Below are positions 45,847 to 54,940 of a stretch of 64,000 bases of DNA, piece after piece. Every line of letters starts with the position of its first letter. Position 1 is the first letter of the stretch. A program made the position numbers and the translations under genes. Below the pieces are notes generated by a model that saw nothing but the letters and a program-made list of their open reading frames with translations, was not told the DNA's origin and made no database searches. Source of the DNA: Telmatospirillum siberiense (GTDB lineage: Bacteria > Pseudomonadota > Alphaproteobacteria > Rhodospirillales > Magnetospirillaceae); assembly GCF_002845745.1 (NCBI RefSeq), contig NZ_PIUM01000002.1, positions 328,639 through 392,638 of the forward strand, written 5' to 3'.

Positions 45847-45849
45847 GCC

Positions 45850-46248
45850 ATGCGATATCTCGAGCAGCGCAAGGCCCGCATCGAAATCGTGCCGATGATC
45901 GACATCATGTTTTTCCTGTTGGTCTTCTTCGTGATGGTGGTTTTGCGGATGATCCCGTCAAGCGGGTTGGCGACCCAATTGCCGCACAGCTCCACCGCCC
46001 AACAAATTCCCCATCCCAAGGTTCTCGTCGCCGTGGCCGACGACGGCGGCATTTCGGTCGAGAATCAGGCGATATCCCTGTCCGATCTGACCGCGCGGCT
46101 GGCAGCCGGCAATGCGGCGGAGACGGCGGTGACTATCGCCAGTTCCAAGTCGGTCACGGTTCAGCAACTGATGGCGGTCATGGATGCCTGCCGGACGGCT
46201 GGCGTGACCCAACTGGGTTTGGCCGCGCAAATCGAAACGCAGCCGTGA
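45850..46248 (+). CDS. exbD: ExbD-family biopolymer transport protein
   Basis: The 132-residue protein has a basic N-terminus, one membrane segment (about 17-36) with the proton-carrying aspartate in VPMIDIMFFLLVFF, and a periplasmic domain. It partners ExbB. Its TGA overlaps the tonB GTG start (GTGA). Confidence 0.92.
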   Translation: MRYLEQRKARIEIVPMIDIMFFLLVFFVMVVLRMIPSSGLATQLPHSSTAQQIPHPKVLVAVADDGGISVENQAISLSDLTARLAAGNAAETAVTIASSKSVTVQQLMAVMDACRTAGVTQLGLAAQIETQP

Positions 46249-46964
46249 GCGCGCCGATGAGTTTCGTCCTGGCGCCCGTGGTCCCCTCCCCCCGCTGGTG
46301 GCCCGCGGCGGTGCTGGCCATTGCCGTGGAGGCGGCCGTTCTGACCGGCGCGGCCTGGTTGTTGGCTCGTCCCGCCCCGCCGCCGCCGGCGAGGGAGGAG
46401 ATCAATCTTGACCTGACCACCTTGCCGCCGCCCGAGTTGCCGAAGCCGCCCGAGCCGGAACCGCCGAAAGCCCTGCCTCCCAAACCCGAGCCGGCCAAGC
46501 CCGTGTCGCAAAAGATGCAGGCCAAACCGGAGATGAGGAAACCCGTTCCGCCGCCACCGGTTTCCGCCAGGACGGCGCCGCCGCCGGGTCTGGTCAGCAG
46601 CGCGCCGTCCGATTTCGCCGAACCGCCGCCGCCGGCGCCCGTCGAGGCGCCTCCGGTCCGTTCGGCAGCGAAAGCCGAGGCCGTCGATCTTTTCCAGGCA
46701 CAGGCCCGTGCCGCAGTCCAGGCCGCGTTGCGTTATCCGAACGCCGCGAGGGTTCGCAAGCTGGTCGGGCAGAGCCGCATCGGTTTCGATTATCGCGATG
46801 GTCAGGCGTCGAATGCCCGCATCGTGACGTCAAGCGGCTACGACGTTCTGGACGAGGCGGCGATCGCCGCGCTGAACAACGCCGTTCTGCCGACGCCCCC
46901 TCCGGACCTGGCGGGGCATTTGCTCAAGCTTACCATCGCCGTCAATTTTTCGGTCCAACCTTAA
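46245..46964 (+). CDS. tonB: TonB energy transducer
   Basis: The 239-residue protein has one N-terminal membrane segment (about 20-42), a long proline/lysine/glutamate-rich spacer (about 43-140) and a TonB C-terminal domain (about 155-239: ALRYPNAARVRKLVGQ, SSGYDVLDEAAIAAL). It links the ExbBD motor to the receptor. GTG 46245 overlaps the exbD stop; ATG 46257 is an alternative. Confidence 0.92.
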   Translation: MSAPMSFVLAPVVPSPRWWPAAVLAIAVEAAVLTGAAWLLARPAPPPPAREEINLDLTTLPPPELPKPPEPEPPKALPPKPEPAKPVSQKMQAKPEMRKPVPPPPVSARTAPPPGLVSSAPSDFAEPPPPAPVEAPPVRSAAKAEAVDLFQAQARAAVQAALRYPNAARVRKLVGQSRIGFDYRDGQASNARIVTSSGYDVLDEAAIAALNNAVLPTPPPDLAGHLLKLTIAVNFSVQP

Positions 46965-46984
46965 AACCGTATCTTCCGGAGCTC

Positions 46985-47719
46985 ATGATGCGTCAACAGT
47001 TGTCCCGGTTGTTCAAGGCCGCGCTTGTCGCCGCTTCTCTCGTCGTCTCGGTGGCTCCGCTCGGTTTCGGGACGGCACAGGCCCGCGAGCCGATTTTCCT
47101 GCCGGAGCAACCATTCGATCTGCAAAATATCCTGCCGCCGCCGCCGGCCGAAACCTCACCGCAGGAGGCGGATGAACTGGCCGAATTGCACCGGATCGAA
47201 GAGAGCCGGACGGCCGAAGCGGAGGAGCGCGCCAAATCGGACGATGCCGAGGAGGAGGTGTTCATTTATCGCACGATTTTCGGCAAGGATTTCAGTGCCG
47301 AGCGCCTGCCTGCCGTTGCGTCCTTTTTCTCGCGGATCAAGAACGACGCCTCTCTTTTTGCCAAGGCGGGAAAGGTGGCCTGGCACCGCAGGCGTCCCGT
47401 CGCGGTGGACCCGACGCTGCATCCGATCGGCCGGGGCACCAGCGAATCCTATCCCAGCGGACATGCGACGTTGGGCTGGCTCGATGGGATCATCCTGGCC
47501 GCCATGGTGCCGGAGAAGCGCGAGGAAATCCTGACCCGGGCCGCCGACTATGCTCATAACCGCCTTATCTGCGGCGTCCATTTTCGCAGCGATATCGAGG
47601 CGGGGCAGGTGGCGGCAACGGTGGCCAGCCGATTGTTGATGCAGAATGTCCAGTTCCAGACCGAATTCCTGGCGGCCCGGAGCGAACTGGTGCGGGCGCA
47701 TCTCGCGTCCGGTCCCTGA
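46985..47719 (+). CDS. Secreted PAP2-family class A acid phosphatase, copy B
   Basis: The 244-residue protein has a signal peptide (about 1-33, ending TAQA), an acidic linker (about 55-85) and the intact phosphatase motif: KVAWHRRRP (K-x6-RP), YPSGHAT, and NRLICGVHFRSD (NR-x5-H-x3-D, with asparagine in place of the usual serine). It is 21 bases after tonB, so it is probably part of the receptor operon, and is paralogous to the phosphatase at 39009. The start may be 46985 or the ATG at 46988. A phosphatase in a TonB operon suggests that the imported ligand carries phosphate or that phosphate release helps uptake. Confidence 0.88.
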   Translation: MMRQQLSRLFKAALVAASLVVSVAPLGFGTAQAREPIFLPEQPFDLQNILPPPPAETSPQEADELAELHRIEESRTAEAEERAKSDDAEEEVFIYRTIFGKDFSAERLPAVASFFSRIKNDASLFAKAGKVAWHRRRPVAVDPTLHPIGRGTSESYPSGHATLGWLDGIILAAMVPEKREEILTRAADYAHNRLICGVHFRSDIEAGQVAATVASRLLMQNVQFQTEFLAARSELVRAHLASGP

Positions 47720-47734
47720 CATTCGGAGCCAGAG

Positions 47735-47778
47735 CGCGTTGCGTTTGGATTGAATCGCGCTCGTTAGCCCGAGCGGCG
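47735..47778 (+). repeat. 44-bp element following acid phosphatase B
   Basis: Starting at CGCGTTGCGTTTGG, this is the second copy of the element at 39750-39793, with five differences in 44 bases. It begins 16 bases after the phosphatase stop. Confidence 0.7.
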
Positions 47779-47813
47779 GAGGGGGGGCGTGTCGGTCACG
47801 CCCCCTGGCCGGC

Positions 47814-49016
47814 TTAATCCAGTTGCAGAAGCAGCGCCTTCAGATAGGCGCTTTCCGGAAGGAAGGGATGGAGGGGGTGGTCGGCGCCGGCGCCCGACGA
47901 GCGCAGGATGCGTCCCTCCCTGCCGGCGAGCGACAGGCCGTGGCGGACCTCTTCGGCGAAGGCGTCGGTGCCCATGTGATGCGAGCAGGACGCCACCATC
48001 AGAACGCCTCCGGGCTCGACCAGGCCGGCGGCCAGACGCACCATCTTGCGATAGCCTTTCGAGCCGGCGGCCAGATCCTTCTTCGATTTGACGAAGGCCG
48101 GCGGGTCGGCGATGACGACGCCGAAGAGCTGGTTGGCGGCCTTTAGGCGTTCCATCTCGGCGAAGGCTTCCGCCCGGACGGGCTCGATGACGACCCCGTT
48201 ACGCTCCGCCGATTGGGCGGCCAGGGCCAGCGAGCCTTCCGAACGGTCGACGGCGACCACCTTGCCGGCGCCGGCAAGGGCCGCCTGGATGGCGAAGCCG
48301 CCGGCATAACTGTAGAAATCGATCACGCTGCGGCCCTTGGCCATGGCGGCGACGGCGGCGCGATTGTCCCGCTGGTCGAAGAACCAGCCGGTTTTTTGGC
48401 CGGTGACCAGGTCGGCGAAGAAATAGGCGCCGTTTTCTTCCAGTTCGATCGGCCCGGAGATCTCGCCCTTGGCCACCCGGTCGTAAAGTTCCAGCCCCTC
48501 CAGTTTGCGGATGGCGCCGTCGTTCTGCAAAAGGACGGTGGACGGGGCCAGGACCTCGTCCAGCGCGGCGAGCAGCGCGGGAAGAAGCATCTCCATGCCG
48601 GCGGTGTTGGCCTCCAGCACGACGATATCGCCGTAACGGTCGATCACCAGTCCCGGCAGGCCATCGGCCTCGGCATGGATCAGACGGTAGAACGGCCGGT
48701 CGTAGAGTCTGTCGCGAAGGGCGAGGGCGCGGCGCAGGCGCAGGGCGAGAAAGGATTGGTCGACAGTCTCGTCGGGATTGCGCGAGAGCACCCGGACGGC
48801 TATCAGCGAATGGGGATTGAATGTGCCGACGCCAAGCCGCTCGCCGCCGGCGTCGACGATCGTCGCCAAGCCTCCCGGAGGCAGGGCCTTGGCTTCGGCG
48901 CTCATGACGATTTCGTTGGAAAAGATCCACGGATGGCCGCTTCTGAAGCGGCGGGAACGCCCGGGAAGAAGGTGAATCTGCGGGCGGGTGACCGATGTGT
49001 CAGAGATGTTTGTCAT
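47814..49016 (-). CDS. rlmI: Class I rRNA cytosine methyltransferase, RlmI-like
   Basis: The 400-residue protein has an N-terminal PUA-like domain (about 10-90: GRSRRFRSGHPWIFSNE), a THUMP-like middle, and a Rossmann methyltransferase domain (DFYSYAGGFAIQAA as the SAM-binding motif, catalytic ADPPAF and SCSHH). RlmI makes m5C1962 in 23S rRNA; the exact position in this organism is assumed from the family. ATG 49016 is chosen by family length; further upstream sequence does not fit. Confidence 0.88.
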   Translation of the reverse strand: MTNISDTSVTRPQIHLLPGRSRRFRSGHPWIFSNEIVMSAEAKALPPGGLATIVDAGGERLGVGTFNPHSLIAVRVLSRNPDETVDQSFLALRLRRALALRDRLYDRPFYRLIHAEADGLPGLVIDRYGDIVVLEANTAGMEMLLPALLAALDEVLAPSTVLLQNDGAIRKLEGLELYDRVAKGEISGPIELEENGAYFFADLVTGQKTGWFFDQRDNRAAVAAMAKGRSVIDFYSYAGGFAIQAALAGAGKVVAVDRSEGSLALAAQSAERNGVVIEPVRAEAFAEMERLKAANQLFGVVIADPPAFVKSKKDLAAGSKGYRKMVRLAAGLVEPGGVLMVASCSHHMGTDAFAEEVRHGLSLAGREGRILRSSGAGADHPLHPFLPESAYLKALLLQLD

Positions 49017-49421
49017 TGCCGCAGTGTAGCGTTCCGGGGGCGCTGGGCAAGAGCCGCGTGTTTCCGAGGGCGTCGCACGGAGCCGCAAGTCGCTATGAAT
49101 GGAGTTGTCCGCCAAGCCCCCATCTTTCGCCCAGGTGGCGGTTGGACAACCATAGACGTATCCTATTCCAGAAACCACACGCATTGTGGGAGAAATTCGA
49201 GGGTAATTTGATTCAAATCAATGGCCCCTCTGGACAGAAGCGGCATATTCCGGCAGACCATTGCCGGCGGAGGGGGAATCCGCCGGGCTTTAATTCAAGA
49301 GCTTCGATAAGAACTGCCAGCTTGGCGGGAATATAAGGGGGAAGAGAAACATCTTCCCGACAAGAGGAACGCGGCGGGCTGGTTTCCGCCTGGAACAATT
49401 TGGTCGAGACAGGAGTTCGGC
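49017..49421. other. Gene-free stretch between rlmI and ccoN
   Basis: This 405-base region between divergent genes holds the FNR box (49208-49221) and the likely ccoN promoter, followed by a leader of about 165 bases. I see no gene or other RNA in it. Confidence 0.6.
49208..49221. promoter_or_regulatory. Perfect FNR box of the cbb3 oxidase operon
   Basis: TTGAT-TCAA-ATCAA is the exact FNR/FixK consensus dyad. Its centre (49214.5) predicts a start at about 49256, and CATATT (49244-49249) lies at the right place for a -10 box. The fnrN-type gene at 57557 encodes the matching recognition helix. Confidence 0.85.
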
Positions 49422-50900
49422 ATGACCCAAGCGACCACGGCGCTCGGCGCCAAAGAAGCGACGCCTTATGTCGACGATGTCATACAAAAGTTTGTCATTG
49501 CGGCGACTTTCTGGGGCATCGTCGGTTTTCTGGTGGGCGATTACATCGCCTGGCAGATGGCTTTTCCGGTTTTGAACCTTGATCTGGAATGGTTCTCTTT
49601 CGGTCGCCTCCGGCCGGTGCACACCTCCGCGGTGATTTTCGCCTTCGGGGGCAACGTGCTCTTCGCCACCTCCTTTTTCGTCGTGCAGCGGACCTCGCGG
49701 GCCTCGCTGTTCGGTGGGGCGGCCTTCGGCAATTTCATCTTCTGGGGGTATCAGCTCTTCATCGTGCTGGCGGCCTCCGGCTATGTGCTGGGGATCACCC
49801 AGGGCAAGGAATACGCCGAACCGGAATGGTATACCGACCTCTGGCTGACCGTCGTTTGGGTTTCTTATCTGGTGGCCTTCGTCGGCACCCTCTACAAGCG
49901 CAAAGAGCCGCATATCTATGTTGCCAACTGGTTCTTCCTGGCGATGATCATCACCATCGCCATGCTGCATCTGGGCAACAATCTGGCGGTTCCGACGGCC
50001 ATCTTCGGCGGCACCTGGTGGCGTTCCTACGAGGTCTATGCCGGCGTCCAGGACGCCTTGACGCAGTGGTGGTACGGACATAACGCCGTCGGCTTCTTCC
50101 TGACCGCCGGCTTCCTCGGCATCATGTATTATTTCGTGCCGAAGCGGGCCGAGCGTCCGGTCTATTCCTACCGTCTTTCCATCGTGCATTTCTGGGCCCT
50201 GATCTTTCTCTATATCTGGGCCGGTCCGCATCATCTGCATTATACCGCGCTGCCCGATTGGGCGCAGACGCTGGGCATGACCTTCTCGGTGATGCTGTGG
50301 ATGCCCTCCTGGGGCGGCATGATCAACGGCCTGATGACATTGTCGGGGGCCTGGGACAAGCTGCGCACCGATCCGGTGATCCGCTTCCTGGTCACCTCGG
50401 TCGCCTTCTACGGCATGGCGACGTTCGAAGGGCCGATGATGTCGATCAAGGCGGTCAATTCCCTGTCGCACTACACCGACTGGGGTATCGGCCACGTCCA
50501 TTCCGGTGCCCTGGGCTGGGTCGCCTTCGTCAGCTTCGGCGCCCTTTATTATCTGGTGCCCGTGCTGTGGAAGCGTAAGCAGCTCTATTCGATGCGCCTC
50601 GTCAGCTACCACTTCTGGGTCGCCACCATCGGCATCGTTCTCTACATCACCTCGATGTGGATCTCGGGCATCATGCAGGGCCTGATGTGGCGCGCCTACG
50701 ACAGCATGGGATTCCTGCAATATTCCTTCGTCGAATCCGTGGCGGCGATGCATCCCTACTACATCATCCGGGCCACCGGCGGCGTCCTGTTCCTCACGGG
50801 CGGTCTGATCATGGCCTACAATTTCTATCGCACCATCAGGGGCGACGTGCGCACGGAAGCGCCGTACGAAGCGCCTGCCACTGTGATAGCCCGGAGCTAG
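49422..50900 (+). CDS. ccoN: cbb3-type cytochrome c oxidase subunit I
   Basis: CcoN is the catalytic haem-copper subunit of the high-affinity cbb3 oxidase. The 492-residue protein has about twelve membrane helices and the expected conserved histidine regions, for example [42 protein letters not shown] and [12 protein letters not shown]. It is the first gene of ccoNOQP, behind an FNR box, and is expected to be induced at low oxygen. Confidence 0.97.
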   Translation: MTQATTALGAKEATPYVDDVIQKFVIAATFWGIVGFLVGDYIAWQMAFPVLNLDLEWFSFGRLRPVHTSAVIFAFGGNVLFATSFFVVQRTSRASLFGGAAFGNFIFWGYQLFIVLAASGYVLGITQGKEYAEPEWYTDLWLTVVWVSYLVAFVGTLYKRKEPHIYVANWFFLAMIITIAMLHLGNNLAVPTAIFGGTWWRSYEVYAGVQDALTQWWYGHNAVGFFLTAGFLGIMYYFVPKRAERPVYSYRLSIVHFWALIFLYIWAGPHHLHYTALPDWAQTLGMTFSVMLWMPSWGGMINGLMTLSGAWDKLRTDPVIRFLVTSVAFYGMATFEGPMMSIKAVNSLSHYTDWGIGHVHSGALGWVAFVSFGALYYLVPVLWKRKQLYSMRLVSYHFWVATIGIVLYITSMWISGIMQGLMWRAYDSMGFLQYSFVESVAAMHPYYIIRATGGVLFLTGGLIMAYNFYRTIRGDVRTEAPYEAPATVIARS

Positions 50901-50912
50901 GGAGAGCGATCC

Positions 50913-51638
50913 ATGTCCATCCTGAAGCATCATGCTAAAATTGAGACGAATGTCATCCTGCTGATGGTCGGCATTCTGCTGACAGTCATCATCGGCGGTA
51001 TCGTCGAGATCGTTCCCCTGTTCACCATCACCGAGACCATCGAGAAGGTGGAGGGCATGCGTCCCTATTCACCGCTCGAGCAGGAGGGGCGCAACATCTA
51101 CGTCCGCGAAGGCTGCTATCTTTGTCACAGCCAGATGATCCGTCCGTTCCGCGACGAAGCCGAACGTTACGGTCATTACAGTCTCGCCGCGGAATCGATG
51201 TACGACCATCCCTTCCAATGGGGGTCGAAGCGCAATGGTCCGGATCTTGCCCGCGTCGGTGGAAAATATTCCAACGACTGGCATGTCCGCCATCTCGACA
51301 ATCCCCGCGATGTCGTGCCCGAGTCCATCATGCCCGGTTACCGGCACCTCCATCGTCCGCTCAACTATGACGATGTCGTTGCCAACATGAAGACGCTGCG
51401 CGTCGTCGGCGTGCCTTACACCGAGGACGATATCGCCAATGCCAAGGCGGACCTGGTCGCGCAGGCCACCACCGACGCGTCCACCGACGCCTTGCTGCAG
51501 CGCTATCCGAAAGCCAGCGTAGGCAAGAAGGACAGAACCAGCGATCAGATCACCGAGATGGATGCTCTCGTGGCCTATCTGCAGATGTTGGGAACTCTGG
51601 TGGATTTCTCCACGCAGACACCAGACGCGATTCGCTAG
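50913..51638 (+). CDS. ccoO: cbb3-type cytochrome c oxidase subunit II
   Basis: CcoO is the membrane-anchored monohaem cytochrome that feeds electrons to CcoN. The 241-residue protein has an N-terminal membrane segment (about 14-37), haem motif CYLCH and the typical [10 protein letters not shown] with [13 protein letters not shown] and a methionine ligand in [10 protein letters not shown]. It follows ccoN after 12 bases. Confidence 0.96.
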   Translation: MSILKHHAKIETNVILLMVGILLTVIIGGIVEIVPLFTITETIEKVEGMRPYSPLEQEGRNIYVREGCYLCHSQMIRPFRDEAERYGHYSLAAESMYDHPFQWGSKRNGPDLARVGGKYSNDWHVRHLDNPRDVVPESIMPGYRHLHRPLNYDDVVANMKTLRVVGVPYTEDDIANAKADLVAQATTDASTDALLQRYPKASVGKKDRTSDQITEMDALVAYLQMLGTLVDFSTQTPDAIR

Positions 51639-51650
51639 GGGGCGGTTGCT

Positions 51651-51809
51651 ATGGATCCCTTCATCAATGGGCTGCGCGCCTTCTGGGGTGTGTGGGTGAT
51701 GGTTTTCTTCTGCGGGATCGTCCTTTGGGCCTATTGGCCGAAAAACAAGGCGACGATCGAGTCCTATGGACGGATCCCGTTGAAGGATGATGAGAACGAG
51801 GAGCGCTGA
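51651..51809 (+). CDS. ccoQ: cbb3-type oxidase small subunit CcoQ
   Basis: ATG 51651 to TGA 51807-51809 encodes 52 residues: a short head, one membrane helix (about 12-30, VWVMVFFCGIVLWAY) and a charged tail beginning WPKNKATIESYG and ending in an acidic DDENEER. Size, composition and position between ccoO and ccoP match CcoQ/FixQ, which stabilises the complex. The ccoP ATG follows two bases after its stop. Confidence 0.92.
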   Translation: MDPFINGLRAFWGVWVMVFFCGIVLWAYWPKNKATIESYGRIPLKDDENEER

Positions 51810-51811
51810 GC

Positions 51812-52690
51812 ATGGCGACCAATGCTGAGAAAGACCCCGTCACTGGCCAATACACGACCGGCCATGAATGGGACGGCATCAAGGAACTGAATACGCCGCT
51901 GCCGAGGTGGTGGATGGGCGTCTTCTACGCGACCATCATCTGGGCCATCGGCTATTGGGTGCTTTACCCGTCATGGCCGACCCTGAACGGTTACTGGGCC
52001 GGCACGCTGGGATGGCATTCCCGCAGCCAGGTGGTCCAGGACATCGAGCAGGCCAAGTCGGCCAAGGCCGTCTATCTGGCCAAGATCCAGGAGGCGTCCC
52101 TGGAAGACATCGTCAAGGACAAGGATCTGCTGAACTTCGCCCTGGCCGGCGGACGGTCCGTGTTCAACGAGAACTGCGCGGCTTGCCACGGCGTCGGCGG
52201 CGTCGGAGCCTACGGCTTCCCCAGCCTGGCGGACGACCAGTGGCTGTGGGGCGGAACGCTCGACGATGTCCGGACGACCATCACCTACGGCATTCGCAAC
52301 AGCAATCCCAACTCCCGTCAGAGCGAGATGCCGCAATGGGGCGGCGGCGATCCCCTGTCCGACGAGGAACTGAACAATCTGGCGGAATATGTTCTGTCCC
52401 TGTCGAAGAGTTCCTCCGATCAGGCGGCGGCGCAGAAAGGTTTGCCGATCTTCGCGGAACGCTGCTCGCCTTGCCATGGCGAGGCGGGAGAGGGCAGTCA
52501 GGCCGTCGGCGCTCCGGCTCTGGCCGCCGGCATCTGGCTTTACAAAGGCAAGAACCAGAAGGCCGAGATCATCTCGCAGGTCAAGAACCCCAAGGGTGGC
52601 GTGATGCCGTCCTGGACCGACCGCGGCCTCGACGAGGCGACCATCAAGACGTTGGCGGTCTACGTCCATTCCCTCGGGGGCGGGAAGTAG
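51812..52690 (+). CDS. ccoP: cbb3-type cytochrome c oxidase subunit III
   Basis: CcoP is the membrane-anchored dihaem cytochrome that takes electrons from soluble carriers. The 292-residue protein has the conserved GHEWDGIKELNTPLPRWW region before a membrane helix (about 34-54), and two haem motifs, CAACH (about 121) and CSPCH (about 222). It is the last gene before a strong terminator. Confidence 0.96.
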   Translation: MATNAEKDPVTGQYTTGHEWDGIKELNTPLPRWWMGVFYATIIWAIGYWVLYPSWPTLNGYWAGTLGWHSRSQVVQDIEQAKSAKAVYLAKIQEASLEDIVKDKDLLNFALAGGRSVFNENCAACHGVGGVGAYGFPSLADDQWLWGGTLDDVRTTITYGIRNSNPNSRQSEMPQWGGGDPLSDEELNNLAEYVLSLSKSSSDQAAAQKGLPIFAERCSPCHGEAGEGSQAVGAPALAAGIWLYKGKNQKAEIISQVKNPKGGVMPSWTDRGLDEATIKTLAVYVHSLGGGK

Positions 52691-52705
52691 GATCCGGAAA
52701 AATCG

Positions 52706-52746
52706 AAGGGCGTCCGCGGAAACCGGCCGCGGGCGCCCTTCTTTTG
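52706..52746 (+). terminator. Rho-independent terminator of ccoNOQP
   Basis: AAGGGCG-CCGCGG pairs with CCGCGG-CGCCCTT (one-base bulges on each side), followed by CTTTTGTT. It lies 16 bases after the ccoP stop and separates ccoNOQP from ccoGHIS. Confidence 0.8.
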
Positions 52747-52928
52747 TTGCCCTATCGCCAGATGGTTGTGACTTAGTCATATTTCTCCAAAGGCCGGAGA
52801 GCCTATAGTCCATTCCGGCAGGGCCGGGATGATCATTCGACCCAGATCTTGACCGAACGCAAGGTTCGGGGGGTGTGAGGCGGGTAGAGTTTTCGGTCGG
52901 AGTTGAACAACAGGATTCCAGGCGAACC

Positions 52929-54419
52929 ATGTCCTCAGCGAAGCAAACGGTCTTGGAGCCGCCACCGCCTTCCCAGCGGAAGGTTTCCCTTTACGCCGTT
53001 CACGAAAAGGCCTACCCCCGTTTTCTCAACAAGGGAACTTTCCGCCGCTTGAAATGGCTGGTCATGGCCGTTTTGCTGGGCATCTTCTGGATCATGCCCT
53101 GGGTGCGGTGGAACCGCGGATTGGGGGCGCCCGATCAGGCCATCCTGCTCGATCTGCCGGGCCGGCGGGCTTATTTCTTCGCCATCGAGATCTGGCCGCA
53201 GGAGGTCTATTACCTGACGGGGCTGCTGATCATCGCCGCCCTGAGTCTGTTTTTCATTTCGGCGCTGCTGGGGCGCGTCTGGTGCGGTTTCACCTGCTTC
53301 CAGACGGTGTGGACCGATCTTTACGTCTGGATCGAGCAGAAGTTCGAAGGCGACCGCAACCGGCGCATGCAACTCGACAAGGCGCCGTGGACCTCGGGCA
53401 AAATTCTGCGCAAGGCCGGCAAGCACGCCTGCTGGATCGTCATCTCGCTGCTGTCGGGCTGGGGTATGGTGCTCTATTTCGACAATGCGCCGAGCGTGAC
53501 CCGGGACCTGCTGACCGGACAGGCCAGCATCAACGTCTATGGCTTCATGGCGCTGTTCTCGGTCTTTCCCTATCTGCTGGCTGGTTTCGCCCGCGAGCAG
53601 GTCTGCATCTACATGTGTCCCTATTCCCGTTTTCAAAGCGCCATGTTCGACGAGCATTCGCTGATCGTCAGCTACGAGGGCTGGCGGGGTGAGCCGCGCG
53701 GCAAGCTGGGCGGGGCCGTCCAGGGGCGCGAGGCGGCCCAGATCTTCGAAGGGCGCGGACATTGTGTCGATTGCAAATTGTGCGTGCAGGTCTGTCCAAC
53801 CGGCATCGATATCCGCAACGGCAGCCAACTGGCTTGCATCGGTTGCGCGCTCTGTGTCGATGCCTGCGATAGTGTGATGGACCGGCTGGGCCTGCCGCGC
53901 GGGCTGATCAGCTATGATTCCTCGTTCAATCAGATGGCGCGCTCGCGGGGGGATACATCCGTCAAGACCAGGCTGTGGCGTCCGCGGACATTCATTTATC
54001 TGGGAATGATCTGTCTGGTCGGCGCGGTGATGGTCTACAGCCTTTCAACCCGCAAGACCTTCGATGCCAATGTGTTGCACGAGCGGTCTCCGGTTTATGT
54101 CGAGTTGTCGGGCAATCGCATCCGTAACGGCTATACGCTGAAGATCCTCAATATGGTGCGCCAGGAGGGCCACTTTCGTTTGAGTCTTGAAGGCGTGGCG
54201 GGAGCCACCATGTCGGTTATCGGCATAGACGGGGATGGGCGCAGCACGATCGATCTCACCACCGGAGCGGACGAGGTCGGCACCTATCGCCTGTTCGTCA
54301 CCGCGCCGAAGGGATCGGTCACCACCAAAAAGGCGGATCTGACCATGGTCTTGACCAATCTCGACACCGGCAGAATCATTCGTCATCAAAACATGTTTGC
54401 GGGGCCAGGCCAGGAATGA
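52929..54419 (+). CDS. ccoG: Cytochrome c oxidase accessory protein CcoG
   Basis: CcoG is an inner-membrane polyferredoxin that reduces copper during cbb3 assembly. The 496-residue protein has five predicted membrane helices, two 4Fe-4S cysteine clusters (CVDCKLCVQVCPTG and CIGCALCVDAC), an FTCFQTVW region and a C-terminal periplasmic IgG-like domain. ATG 52929 is chosen; the frame is open upstream to 52875. Its stop overlaps ccoH (ATGA). Confidence 0.94.
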   Translation: MSSAKQTVLEPPPPSQRKVSLYAVHEKAYPRFLNKGTFRRLKWLVMAVLLGIFWIMPWVRWNRGLGAPDQAILLDLPGRRAYFFAIEIWPQEVYYLTGLLIIAALSLFFISALLGRVWCGFTCFQTVWTDLYVWIEQKFEGDRNRRMQLDKAPWTSGKILRKAGKHACWIVISLLSGWGMVLYFDNAPSVTRDLLTGQASINVYGFMALFSVFPYLLAGFAREQVCIYMCPYSRFQSAMFDEHSLIVSYEGWRGEPRGKLGGAVQGREAAQIFEGRGHCVDCKLCVQVCPTGIDIRNGSQLACIGCALCVDACDSVMDRLGLPRGLISYDSSFNQMARSRGDTSVKTRLWRPRTFIYLGMICLVGAVMVYSLSTRKTFDANVLHERSPVYVELSGNRIRNGYTLKILNMVRQEGHFRLSLEGVAGATMSVIGIDGDGRSTIDLTTGADEVGTYRLFVTAPKGSVTTKKADLTMVLTNLDTGRIIRHQNMFAGPGQE

Positions 54420-54940
54420 CGCAGTCAGCGAGTGTTTCCTCACCGATGTCGGGGCGCAGGCCCGGTTGGTGGTATCCCTACATCTATGTCGGCGTCTTTC
54501 TCGTGGTGCTGGCCGTCAATCTGATCTTCATGTTTTCGGCGATTCATACCTTCAGCGGCCTGTCGACCGACCAGGCCTATGACAAGGGGCTGAAATACAA
54601 CGAGGAGATCGCCTCCGCCAAACGCCAGCAGCAGCTCGGCTGGACGGTGACCGCGGAGGTGCGGGCCACGGCGCCGACCGCCGCCGTTCCCCATGGCGCC
54701 GACATCCTGGTAACCTTCAAGGATAAGGACGGCAGGCCGGTGACCGGCCTGCAGGGCGATGTTTCCTTCATCCGTCCCGCCCAGGCTGGTCATGACGGTT
54801 CGGGAACCATGGCCGAGCAGGGGCAGGGGCGCTATCTGATCGCCGCCGTGCTGCCTCTGGCGGGCCAATGGGACCTGGAGGTGGCGGCCCGCCGTGGGGA
54901 TGTGAGCTACCGGTTCGCGCAGCGCATCTATCTTCCCTGA
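54416..54940 (+). CDS. ccoH: FixH/CcoH oxidase assembly protein
   Basis: The 174-residue protein has one membrane helix (about 20-42, YIYVGVFLVVLAVNLI) and a periplasmic domain with GLSTDQAYDKGLKYNE, the family hallmark. FixH is needed for maturation of the cbb3 oxidase. It overlaps ccoG by four bases and ccoI by one base. Confidence 0.92.
   Translation: MTQSASVSSPMSGRRPGWWYPYIYVGVFLVVLAVNLIFMFSAIHTFSGLSTDQAYDKGLKYNEEIASAKRQQQLGWTVTAEVRATAPTAAVPHGADILVTFKDKDGRPVTGLQGDVSFIRPAQAGHDGSGTMAEQGQGRYLIAAVLPLAGQWDLEVAARRGDVSYRFAQRIYLP

Noticed and set aside
52780..52870. FNR box before ccoG
   Set aside because: TTGACCGAACGCAA near 52850 matches only one half-site well, and TGACTTAGTCA at 52769 lacks the FNR core.
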